In this document: positions 23,101 to 31,041 of the stretch, one piece after another | Layout: each line of letters opens with the position of its first letter | Numbering within the stretch: the first letter of the stretch is position 1 | Origin: Breviolum minutum Mf 1.05b.01 | Taxonomy: Eukaryota; Sar; Dinophyceae; Suessiales; Symbiodiniaceae | DNA length: 64,000 nt | Direction: 5' to 3' | Assembly: GCA_000507305.1 (NCBI GenBank) | Contig: DF240739.1 | Location: forward strand, 1,145-65,144 | The notes under the pieces: model-generated | Database searches by the model: none | The model's input: the letters and a program-made list of their open reading frames with translations, nothing else | What the model was told of the DNA's origin: nothing | Made by a program: the position numbers and the translations under genes

Positions 23101-26068
23101 CCGGTGACCAGTCTCGTTGAAGCTAATGATATCTCCTCCACGGAAGGGAAAGTAATGATTGGTATACTGGGCATAATTTTAATAAGTGGTTCACTCATAT
23201 TTTTCTGCCAACAGCCAACATATCGAGAACATAATTGGTATATAGCGATTGGTTTTGCTTTGCTGGTATGGAATTCAAAGTTCTTCCTTCACAATGAAAG
23301 AGGTGATTGTTGGAAGATGATTTGAATACACCGTCAAGATTAACATGGAACCTGAGAATACATCCGGAAAATGATCTTCCAAACCATCTTGTTTAAGTTC
23401 TATGCTAATCTTCCTGGGTGTAGAGTTGTTCAGTTGAAACACATGGCAGTAGCATTCGCTCAAGTATGAGGGGTACAGAAGTTCTTCATCAATTGTTTCA
23501 TTTTCAAAGTGTACGTTTGGATAAAAAGTACTATGTTTTCTCTCATTCCCAGGGAGTTTTGCAACATGCTTTGTATAAGCCCTGTACTAACCTTCCTTTT
23601 CCCGGGGTTGATTGCTATGTATTTTGCTATCCAGGTCAATCGATTTTTGCGGGATGAGTTGCAAACGCCCAACACTGGTCACCGTAAGTGGGCAAAAAAA
23701 ACCTTTATGACATTCCATACTGATTGGTTTTTAGGGATCCTTATCTATGGCTTATTAATGATCCCCATGTAATCAATAGCTGTTTCTGGTTCCCTTAATA
23801 GGTGGGATCGGTGATTTATAATCACCCAATCGGCAGTATATACTACTTATATACCACTTATAGTCCTTGCCAATTGGGTGATTATATATTAGCTACCTAC
23901 AAGTACCACCTATGAAGGGAACCAGGAAACTCCTAAAAATAGGAACTCCAGAAAGGAAACTCATCTTCCAACCCATCATTTTTCAACTGGCTACGTTAAA
24001 TTTTTCCAGGGGTGAATTAACGGGGTTCCCGCTTGTCATCCCCCCTTAACAAGGCGCCCCAACACCTGCCATCACTGCTGCAGGTTCATCGGTAGCGTAG
24101 TCGATGTGGACCACTTCTTGGCGGCTGAAAGCTTCAGCCTTCACGCTGCCACGCATTTGACGCAACGACCGAAGGGTCATAACCTGATGATGTGTGGCTT
24201 GCTACCACTTGTGGCTTGGCAGCTTAAGCTTGGAAAAGGAAAACTTAAATGATTTTAGGAAAGCATGAAACTGAAACAGGGTGAAGTTTTTTGCTGAGAG
24301 TAAGGGAACATCTTCAATTTGTGCACTTCAGTTTGTAGATTATTTTTGTTTGCTTTCACAGAAGAAGTCTCTTAAAAACCATCCAATTTTCCAATACTCT
24401 GTTTTGAAATAGATTCAATGTCCAACATTCCAACATTCCAGTCTAAGCGGATGGTCCAACATGAAGTCACAACAAAACCGTCAATAATGGTTTCATGGAG
24501 TGAATTTTCAAGGGAATCTCATTGGTGTGAATTGACAGATTTGACATGTGATATTTACACCCCACCAAAAACTAACATGTCCCCTAAAAGGGATCGACTC
24601 CAACCATTGATTTTCAGAGGACATTCGTTCGTTTTCAGGGGTGTACCAATCCAACAGGTGCTCACCTAATCTGCTTTTTTAACCCATCAATAGTATCGAT
24701 ACCCTACCGATGGATAGCTTTCAAGAATCCCATAGATTTGCTCACTGGAAAGACTTCAGGTTCTGTATCTTTTCACGCGAAATGTGCGGCTGAGCTTGAT
24801 TGCAGACCTATGCTTTGCTTAGTCATCTTTTTTGTGACTTGTATTTTTCTCTTTGAGTTTGTTTAAGTTCTTCGATGTATAGATATGAAGTAAACGTTCA
24901 AGTTGGTCGTGGTCAGCAACTTGGGGTACAACTCCTGATTCGTGGCTTATTTTCCTTTTATACTTTAACATGGCAAAAAATCGACCCGTTGTAGATATCT
25001 GATATGTGGATCGAAAAAAACTGCACAGGAATCCTGTTATCTCCAAAAACATCCCCAAAAAGCTGAGGTTTTTTCAGCTTATTTGGTGCATTTATTGCGA
25101 GATTCCGTTCGACGCGGCTTGATGTTATGGCCCACAGGGCCGACCAAAACACCACCTTTGCCTTTCTTCTTGGTCCTTGAGCCGCGGTGAATGGTGAAGA
25201 TACTGTACCACAAAATGACGACGTCACAAGAAATGCTCTAGTAGAACCGGAAAATTCATGTTGTTTTGTTTAAAGGGATCTCCATTTTTTCAGGATCCAT
25301 CGAAACAATTTCTTCTTTCACGGTGTAAATTTGTTGATTTTGGCTGGCCAAAAAACGAAATTCGTTGATTTTTGTTGTCCCGGAACCTGGGGGGAAGATG
25401 AGATGATTTTGTTGACAAAGGTCCGGTGTCGTTAATTTTTTGGTGGCGGTTGAATCTTGAATCCGTCCCACCTTAGCTGAAGAAAGCCCCAGACTTTTGG
25501 GTAGAAGCCTCCTGGTGGAATATCAACAAAATTCACCAGACATTACATGTTACATTTCAAATTGACATGTTGGTGTTTGTGACCTTCAATCGAAAACTGA
25601 ATGTTGTTTTTACATAGATTACATTTAAACAAAAAGAAATCATCCAGAACAAGAGGGTTGTGTTTGATTTTATGTTCCATTATTCGCACTGAATGGATAG
25701 TGAGTTCATGAATACATTGGTCCTCCCTTTGAAGCGAATATCAACAAAACAATTTTTAGTAGCCAGGTGATTCAATTCAAATATTCAATTCGTGACCTGT
25801 AGATCCTCAGAACTGGTGATTTCAGTATTGTCACACCCAATAGTAGGCGTTTATATAGCCATCATTGTTATATATATATACATATACATCAGGATTCCCA
25901 TCCCCAATATAAGGAGTTTAGACCCACTGTGACTGTCACGCATGTGTTTATTTCTGTTTTGCTTAGGTCGTGGTTCTCTACTTTCTGCTGCCGCTGTTGT
26001 TCGTATGGATTCTTAACCATTTCCGAGGAAGTAAATCTCCAAAAGATGTCGATGACGTGGAAGTGTAA
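18229..26068 (+). CDS. gene B: multi-pass membrane protein, C-terminal part TMEM267-like
   Basis: Sixteen exons, nearly all in matching phase, give a long protein. Order: an N-terminal part with a DSDGDSDGDK acidic stretch, a Cys/His motif (PCQHCNLIRPAKHLSQC), then several hydrophobic segments and a C-terminal domain. The C-terminal domain carries SVVDVDHFLAAESFSLHAA, LLRDSVRRGLMLWPTG and TPPLPFFL. From memory these match conserved parts of TMEM267 (SVIDVDHFF, HHIRDGIRHGLW, PLPFWLYV), a small uncharacterised membrane protein family. The stop is TAA at 26066-26068 after an acidic tail. The start ATG at 18229 is a guess. The protein is longer than TMEM267, so the first half is either lineage-specific or a separate gene wrongly joined. 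Function is unknown; membrane location is inferred. Confidence 0.6.
18551..18680 (+). CDS. gene B candidate exon, frame ambiguous
   Basis: The acceptor is AAATACAG and the donor is GAA|GTTGGA. One frame reads MTSPTQPSWDGGKANMSK from an ATG at 18582; another reads FAPSFPPGTDDLSNPTQ. Both are open and I cannot choose. Confidence 0.35.
18963..19046. mobile_element. family 10 repeat
   Basis: Contains ATTTCCCGAACATGATAGTG and GGCATATAATGACCCC, shared with 46783-46909 and 58437-58572. Confidence 0.6.
19111..19196. repeat. (CAA/CAG)n imperfect microsatellite
   Basis: CAACAACAG-type units with AATAG interruptions. The glutamine reading is closed by a TAG, so it is probably intron sequence just before the next acceptor. 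Confidence 0.85.
19220..19367 (+). CDS. gene B exon with Cys/His motif
   Basis: The acceptor is CACCGGCCAG and the donor is AATG|GTTCTG. It reads ECDDKEELSPLTKLHMML, then GYPCQHCNLIRPAKHLSQC. The C-x2-C-x7-H-x3-C spacing suggests a small zinc-binding knuckle, but it is not a spacing I can assign to a named family. Confidence 0.55.
19531..19580 (+). CDS. gene B short exon
   Basis: The acceptor is GTAATGCAG and the donor is GAG|GTTGAT. It reads AKEASWHRCAVASNLE in the phase set by the previous exon. Confidence 0.5.
20129..20197. repeat. (GTT)n microsatellite
   Basis: About 22 perfect GTT units inside a gene B intron. The minus-strand glutamine run is an artefact. Confidence 0.95.
20449..20527. 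repeat. inverted repeat / hairpin
   Basis: GGACCTTACCAACGGACCCC is mirrored by GGGGTCCGTTCAGTGGGTCC with a 35-base loop. It may be a further small element family. Confidence 0.75.
20758..20853. mobile_element. family 3 inverted-repeat element
   Basis: GGATCCACGTATGGTTATATT is mirrored by AGGTAAATATACC and CCCATGGATCC. Confidence 0.8.
20954..21011 (+). CDS. gene B exon
   Basis: The acceptor is CCATTTCAG and the donor is CTCG|GTGAGG. It reads VFFDAAGISAASSSIHHVL; phase 0 in, phase 1 out. Confidence 0.6.
21418..21612. other. near-duplicate around a single N (assembly join)
   Basis: The sequence from CATCTGATGTCTTTTTCCG through a (CA)n run occurs at 21424-21510 and again at 21522-21612, with small indels, on either side of the N at 21521. 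This looks like overlapping contig ends left unmerged. Confidence 0.75.
22013..22089 (+). CDS. gene B exon
   Basis: The acceptor is TCTCTGGCAG. The frame in phase with both neighbours reads LLWTCTRLLEQQSGTTRFW and ends AAT|GTCTAT. All three frames are open here; a longer version to 22108 in another frame is also possible. Confidence 0.5.
22321..22405 (+). CDS. gene B exon
   Basis: The acceptor is CTGTTATTAG and the donor is GAGC|GTATGT. It reads VYRVVFSTVRLVGLSENAD and then LLQKLFETE. Confidence 0.65.
22752..22840 (+). CDS. gene B exon, hydrophobic
   Basis: The acceptor is CTTATCGAG and the donor is ATA|GTATGT. It reads IEILNSIFSMIVVKTLII, a likely membrane segment. Confidence 0.65.
23006..23059 (+). 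CDS. gene B exon, hydrophobic
   Basis: The acceptor is TTTTTTTCAG and the donor is TTG|GTATGT. The eighteen codons read EYGWIAVLQALVLCLRL. Confidence 0.65.
23215..23302 (+). CDS. gene B exon, hydrophobic
   Basis: The acceptor is TTTTTCTGCCAACAG and the donor is AGAG|GTGATT. It reads REHNWYIAIGFALLVWNSK. A good pyrimidine tract supports this acceptor over the longer upstream frame. Confidence 0.65.
23326..23424. mobile_element. family 11 inverted-repeat element
   Basis: TCAAGATTAACATGGAACCTGA is mirrored by a TTCTATGCTAATCTTCCTGGG end. Related copies lie at 35757 and 54409. Confidence 0.75.
23510..23683 (+). CDS. gene B exon, hydrophobic
   Basis: The acceptor is CATTTTCAAAG and the donor is CACC|GTAAGT. 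It reads MLCISPVLTFLFPGLIAMYF followed by VNRFLRDELQTPNTGH. Confidence 0.65.
23735..23768 (+). CDS. gene B micro-exon
   Basis: The acceptor is GGTTTTTAG and the donor is CCCAT|GTAATC. It reads ILIYGLLMIP, completing codons on both sides. Confidence 0.55.
23777..23927. mobile_element. family 6 inverted-repeat element
   Basis: The ends are CTGTTTCTGGTTCCCTTAAT and ATGAAGGGAACCAGGAAAC, with GGTATATA-type inner repeats and CACCCAATCGGCA/TTGCCAATTGGGTG arms. Confidence 0.85.
24084..24252 (+). CDS. gene B exon with the TMEM267 signature
   Basis: The acceptor is CACTGCTGCAG. It reads FIGSVVDVDHFLAAESFSLH and then RPKGHNLMMCGLLPLV. The frame runs to TGA at 24250-24252, but the exon may end earlier, since the family continues. 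Conserved DVDHF plus later His residues resemble a metal-site pattern; this is inference. Confidence 0.65.
24806..24833 (+). CDS. gene B micro-exon
   Basis: The acceptor is TTGATTGCAG and the donor is TTTT|GTGACT. Nine codons (TYALLSHLF) lead into the next exon in phase. Another exon may lie between 24252 and here. Confidence 0.45.
25078..25172 (+). CDS. gene B exon, conserved TMEM267-like region
   Basis: The acceptor is GGTTTTTTCAG and the donor is TTG|GTCCTT. It reads YLVHLLRDSVRRGLMLWPTG and then KTPPLPFF, the second conserved block of the family. Confidence 0.7.
25967..26068 (+). CDS. gene B last exon
   Basis: The acceptor is CTGTTTTGCTTAG. It reads VVVLYFLLPLLFVWILNHF, then a polar tail with DVDDVEV and TAA. 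It starts in phase 0, as required. Confidence 0.7.
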   Translation, partial: VVVLYFLLPLLFVWILNHFRGSKSPKDVDDVEV

Positions 26069-26132
26069 TGGCAGGGGCTGGACATGTGACAACAGCAGGA
26101 TGTGAAACCATGGAAGAAAGCTGTGTGCAATA

Positions 26133-26232
26133 CTAGGTGGTAGGGTGGTTTCAAATAGTTTGTTTATAACCACCACTACGAAGATTCCCATTTTGACTAA
26201 TACCGTTCAAATGGTTTGAAACGACCAACTAG
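26133..26232. mobile_element. family 1 introner-like element
   Basis: A diverged copy from CTAGGTGGTAGGGTGGTTTC to TTGAAACGACCAACTAG, 65 bases after the gene B stop, so outside any coding intron I can see. Confidence 0.75.
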
Positions 26233-27184
26233 AATAGTTTAAAGCAATACCAGGAACAACAGTAACATCATCAACAACATCTAACCTTAAATGTTTGATA
26301 TTTCAACAGAAACTTATAATTAAACCCAAGGATGTTAAACCAACAAGCTGCCATCTCAAACAGAAGTGTGGTTCGTTTTGAACATCGGTATGTGTGGGTA
26401 TCCGTATATGTTAAATTTCAAGGGTGTATATGTCTAAAGTGTCCAAGCACCACATGAATTATGTTACCAGCATCACTCTCCATGAAACCGTTGGTAGTAC
26501 AAGGTACCTTTCGTTTTACTACACAAAACACGTATTGTCCCTCCAAGAAAGGATGTCATTCAAAACAAAGTGAGACGTATCGAAATGTATCAACCATATT
26601 GATGCATAAACAATGAGTAGCGACACTAACCAAGACAAGAAAGTCAACATCTTCGCTGTCCTACAAGCATGATGCGTTCCATGTCCAACCCTAAAAAACA
26701 ATGAAAGTCTCACCTGTGTGGTGAGATTTTTCGGGACAACTTGGACAGCCTGGTTGTGGAAAACAAAAAGCATGGTCGGTCGGCAGTCCGCAACTTGGGA
26801 GTGAAGAAGTGAAGAGATCCCCCCTGAAAAGTTACCTTCCGCCCTGACATGAGGTCGCCAAAAATGTTCGCAAAGATTTGTCATTTTCATTTCGCGAGAT
26901 GTAAAAAAACATTTGAGGGAGGGAGATGTTTGGACTTTTGGATGGGTGTATTTCAGGCTCAACATACAAGATGCTTGTAACATTTGTCATGTTCAATATC
27001 TATCAACCTATCAACCAACTAGAAGAGATTGACTCCGCAAGGGTGGTTTAATTTTTTTACCTTTCAAGATCAGCTGCAAAAACGTCGTTAGTGCAAACAT
27101 GGGCTACCAAAGTTGATACAGTTGTTACACTCACGAGGTTTAATAAGCGATTCTAGGGATACCGAGATAATTCACCATTCATGA
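26233..27184. other. no supported gene
   Basis: The 154-codon minus-strand frame at 26519-26983 has no partner exons. I find no + strand exon here. Confidence 0.4.
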
Positions 27185-27299
27185 CTAGGTGGTAGTTTCA
27201 AATATGTTTTTTACTTTCACCCCTACAAATAGGCCAAATGATGTATATAAGTTGAATGTATAATATTTTTCAAATTGGTTTGTTTCAACGACCAACCAG
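27185..27299. mobile_element. family 1 introner-like element
   Basis: Runs from CTAGGTGGTAGTTTCAAA to TTTCAACGACCAACCAG with a diverged core. Confidence 0.75.
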
Positions 27300-27348
27300 G
27301 AATTTCAACTGAAAGGAACGTTGTGTCTCCCATCCTTCCCACCGCCAG

Positions 27349-28214
27349 GTGGAGATTGTAACCTTAGGCGATATCCGCACACCCGTCCGGGAACTCAGGC
27401 ATGTTTTTTCTTCGTTTGATCAACAAAAACATGCGGGACGTCTTTTAAAGGTGTTTGTTTTTAGGTCATTGTGCATGTGAGATTCGATGTGTATGTTTTT
27501 TAATTGCTCCTGAAACATTTTTAAACTTAAGAACTTGGACCCTTTTAAACCCCCGGAGGATTTTTTGACTGTGGTCATGCTTCAGGGGCCCTCAAAAGAT
27601 TGAACACCACTGGTTTTTGAGGTCATTTTTAATTCTTGGGTCAGCAGAAGCCACAGATTTGTGTAACGCAGAAGCATCAGAAAAACTGAGGTGTTGAACT
27701 TTCAGCTGATCCACGGAAACAGCATACCACATAGTTGTTTATAAATATATATATATATATAGACAATATCAGATGAATCAGTAATAGAAGTCCACATATT
27801 CAAGCCATACTCTTGGTTTTATGAGCACCTTGCTTTTTGAGAAAATGGTGGCTGTTAGTTATTTCCAAAGTAGATTCCACCAAAGACTTCGTTGAAGGTG
27901 GTTAACAACTAAGATATCATGGTCCTTTTTTCATGTTACCATTTGACAATGATATTATCAAGCTCTGTCGATTCGAGAGTCTTGAACAGTGGGATAACGG
28001 GAGACTTGTCCGCTGGTTTTGCAGGTGAGAATCGCCAGCACGTGATTGAGCAAATCATAGCCTATGCTGGAAAGTTGTTTTATTTCATTGGGTTTTTTAG
28101 ATTGCGTCAAGCTTTGCCACCAAAACCCTGACCACCAACATGTTCATGAAAGTGAAGCCTGCATACAGACCTAAAAAAATGCCTCAAGATGCTAAGTCGT
28201 ACCTGAGTCACTAA
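27349..28214 (+). CDS. gene D: unrecognised, partial exon set
   Basis: Candidate exons are 27349-27398 (EIVTLGDIRTPVREL, GC donor), 27645-27690 (EATDLCNAEASEKL), 27990-28073 (GITGDLSAGFAGENRQHVIE) and 28101-28214 (TNMFMKVKPAYRPKKMPQD, TAA). The second and third join in phase. The last does not join cleanly to the third unless a GC donor is used. No family recognised. Confidence 0.4.
27990..28073 (+). CDS. gene D exon
   Basis: The acceptor is CTTGAACAG and the donor is GGAAA|GTTGTT. It reads GFAGENRQHVIEQIIAYAG. Confidence 0.5.
28101..28214 (+). CDS. gene D possible last exon
   Basis: The acceptor is GGGTTTTTTAG. It reads SSFATKTLTTNMFMKVKPAY and ends YLSH with TAA; a GT donor at 28199 is an alternative. 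Confidence 0.45.
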   Translation: MASSFATKTLTTNMFMKVKPAYRPKKMPQDAKSYLSH

Positions 28215-28426
28215 GAATAGTTGGTTGATTCACAATTTTCTTATCATAAGGGCTGAACAACTACCCAGTTGTATGCTTTTAAAGGATCCCTATTTACCCA
28301 ACCATCACCGCTATTTGGCGTTGAGGCTCCAGGCGATTACGAAATCAAGGAGAAACGGGCGGCATGAAAGGGTGGTCGTCCTTTGGGGCATTTTTGGTAC
28401 TAACATATCTGTTTTACATACTATGT

Positions 28427-28516
28427 CCCATACCATCCATGTATGATATATACATTTGGTTGATTTTTATAGTAATTAATGTAGCTAAATATACCATACA
28501 TGGATCCTATGGGTAC
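28427..28516. mobile_element. family 3 inverted-repeat element
   Basis: CCCATACCATCCATGTATG is mirrored by ATACCATACATGGATCCTATGGG. Confidence 0.8.
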
Positions 28517-28532
28517 TATGTTGATGGTTCAG

Positions 28533-28622
28533 AAATCCGGCAAACTCACCAGTTGAGGTTGGTAGTTTATCTCTTTGTTTACAGGGTTTCAAAAACATTC
28601 CAGGTGGTTGTTTGAGATTTCT
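28533..28622. mobile_element. interspersed repeat (CCGGCAAACTCACCAG family)
   Basis: Near-identical to 17110-17213 at both ends, including CATTCCAGGTGGTTG. Confidence 0.7.
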
Positions 28623-28649
28623 TCCATCGTCAGTATTGCAATCTTGCAG

Positions 28650-28693
28650 AGATTTTCTTGAAAGCACAAGCTTTGGTGGAGCTGGAGTGGAAG
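28650..28693 (+). CDS. isolated short exon candidate
   Basis: The acceptor is CAATCTTGCAG and the donor is AAG|GTGTTT. It reads IFLKAQALVELEWK. No partner was found. Confidence 0.3.
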
Positions 28694-28699
28694 GTGTTT

Positions 28700-30260
28700 A
28701 TTTTTCAGCGGATTTGGTGTAAAGTGCTACTCAGCGGCTACTCAAGGCTTCATGTTCTCACTGAGCTAGGCAGTCTGAACCTTTGAACATTTTGATACGA
28801 ACGGTTTAGAAAAAGATGGACTTTGAAACTTGTCATCTTTGAACATGGAACCCTCATGCAATTCGAAACTCTTACCCTCCCGAAGATTAACAGCTCAGCC
28901 CCCTGAAAAGTTACCAAATCCCAAACGGATTTTCATCCATCTTCTTCCAACCACCATTTTCTTAGGGGCTTTTGCTAGCTGTTAAACGTCGGGTGCAGTA
29001 CCTGGACTTTCTCGAACACCTGTGACCCTTAAAAAAAACCACCCATCAAATGATGCCACATGTCTTCGCCTTCGCCTTGAGGAGCCAAGTTATCGATCAC
29101 CATATCGTATTCCAAGGTGTGGTGAACTTGAGACGATTGATTTGGGGCAGTTGGAAATGTTAGATGTTCTTGATATCCTCCTGGGGAACTAACTACCCCT
29201 ATGGATCCAAGGATCCGCTGCTAGGAATGCACTTAGGGTACAATTTGGGGGGTAAAGTATCTTCTTAGGAGGGACTTGGATCCATAGGGTACCCTCCCTG
29301 AAACTAACTGCAAAAAGCATCTGAAAATGGATAGTTGGAAGACGATCCTTTCTTTTTGGGGGCGTTAGGGCGTTAGGGCCTTTTTTTGGGATGTAAGATG
29401 AAACTACCTTAATCCAGCAGGGTGTACCTGTTTCGATCCCTCCGAAGGGGGAAACAGTCATTCATGGAAACCCAACCCAACTTCGTGTGAGATTGAAGTT
29501 TTTCGGTGGCAATTGGTATGAAGCCTTAGAACTTTTGACTTGAGCAACGAAAAAGAAAATCCCCTGGTCGTTTAGGATATGGTATGACAAACTACCCATT
29601 TATGTGGGGATTATCATTGTAGGAATCCCCCCCAAAAAACAACCAGGATAACTCATGGAAAGTATCCGGCCTTTTTTTTTCCGCGGCTCTCGGCTCACCT
29701 TTTTTGAAGGGGTAAAATTCCAACTTTGACGTCCACCAAGAAAAACTTCACCTGTAATAGGTGAAGCCTGGTTCAATTCCGAGAAGTCGTCATGTTGATG
29801 GCTCCAAATCATGCTACCTATCGGATAGGTAACTTCTGCAAAAAATTGTGTGCCAAAAGGACCCACGGTTTTGAGGTTTTTAAAAAAGAAGCAAACGTAA
29901 CATTGCAATTGAACATGTAATTGTCCATGGTAAGATTCAATGAATGAATGCAAATTGCCCACGAACTAACATGAGTTTCTTCATGTTTATCCAAGGCTCC
30001 CTTTTCATTGCAATTGTAGACTGTCAGTGGATAGCTTACAGGCTATCGGACCCAACTGATATAGGGTTTCCCAATTGTGTTCTTTAAGATGTTTTTTTGT
30101 GACAAATGGAGTTGAAAGTTTTGATTTTTGTGTAGTAAGATAATAGTTATATACCTTGTCGAATGAGATGAAACCATATACATGTGGGTAAGGAATTCTG
30201 ATAATTTTCAGGGTGTTCTTTTATGTTTTTGTTTGGTTTCCTTGCAAAAATGGTATTAAA
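28700..30260. other. repeat-rich, no gene seen
   Basis: Holds family 9-type fragments (28885-28998, 29281-29345), a family 7 repeat (29572-29660) and AT-rich DNA. Confidence 0.45.
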
Positions 30261-30261
30261 G

Positions 30262-30363
30262 ATACCCTTCAGGCAACTAACATATCCGATCAAAAATCAC
30301 TCTTGAGTCGATGATTTTCCTTTTCCCGTTTGGTGGGATATATCTTAAATTCCCTGGAGGGTA
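30262..30363. mobile_element. family 8 inverted-repeat element
   Basis: TTCAGGCAACTAACATATCC is mirrored by GGATATATCTTAAATTCCCTGGAGGGTA. Confidence 0.75.
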
Positions 30364-30479
30364 GAATTCGAATGGTTCCCCAGCAACTTCTCGATCCTTC
30401 CACACACGAAGTCAAGCACTTCTTTTTCGGCTCGGCTCGGGGGTTGGTTGGCACTTTGGATTGGCTTTGGAGTTGTGAA

Positions 30480-30672
30480 AATATAAGTAACTTATAAGTA
30501 GAGTTATAAGTCCACAAGTTACATTGTAAGTCATGTAAGTTCGATGTAAGTTCATTGGTTTTTACAAGTGAGTTATGGCCTAGATATGATAGTTATAAGT
30601 AACTTATAAGTATGACATATCTCAAGCATATGAACTTACATTGAACTTAGTTGAACTTACATTGAACTTACG
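30480..30672. repeat. ACTTATAAGT / ATGTAAGTT repeat cluster
   Basis: Multiple palindromic AACTTATAAGTA words and CAAGTTACATTGTAAGT words are packed here. A second cluster lies at 31798-31924. Confidence 0.8.
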
Positions 30673-30789
30673 TTTTTTGGAAAAGTCATTTTCTGATGAA
30701 TGGAAGTGGTTGGTTGAAATTCTCAGCGGAAATCCATGCAAGTTTGAATTGTAACATGCTGATTGCGATTTTGTGGCTCAAACTGGCAT

Positions 30790-31041
30790 ATGTCATCTGC
30801 AAAGGCAGTGACAAAAGAGTTGCTTGCCAGTCAGAAGTTTCTGGCTGGTTTGCAGTCGTTGCCCAGCTATGGCGACACCGAGGGCAAGCAAGCCATGGTT
30901 TTGCTTCAAGTGAATGACAATCTTAGTTCGGATCAGGCCGCGGGAATTTTGCAATTGCTGGACGAGCAAATTTGGTCTGAACCAAATCGAAAAGGGTCAA
31001 GGATGCATATTGGCATCCAAGACGATTGCCTGCGGACATAA
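30790..31041 (+). CDS. gene E first exon
   Basis: The ATG is followed by SSAKAVTKELLASQKFLAGL and then EGKQAMVLLQVNDNLSSDQ. The codon usage is clearly coding up to about 31000. The 3' edge is uncertain. Confidence 0.6.
   Translation: MSSAKAVTKELLASQKFLAGLQSLPSYGDTEGKQAMVLLQVNDNLSSDQAAGILQLLDEQIWSEPNRKGSRMHIGIQDDCLRT

Noticed and set aside
26519-26983. 154-codon minus-strand frame with a hydrophobic end
   Set aside because: It stands alone. A possible 23-base intron inside (GTGAGA...TTTTTTAG) is too short to trust, and part of it matches family 9-type repeat sequence.
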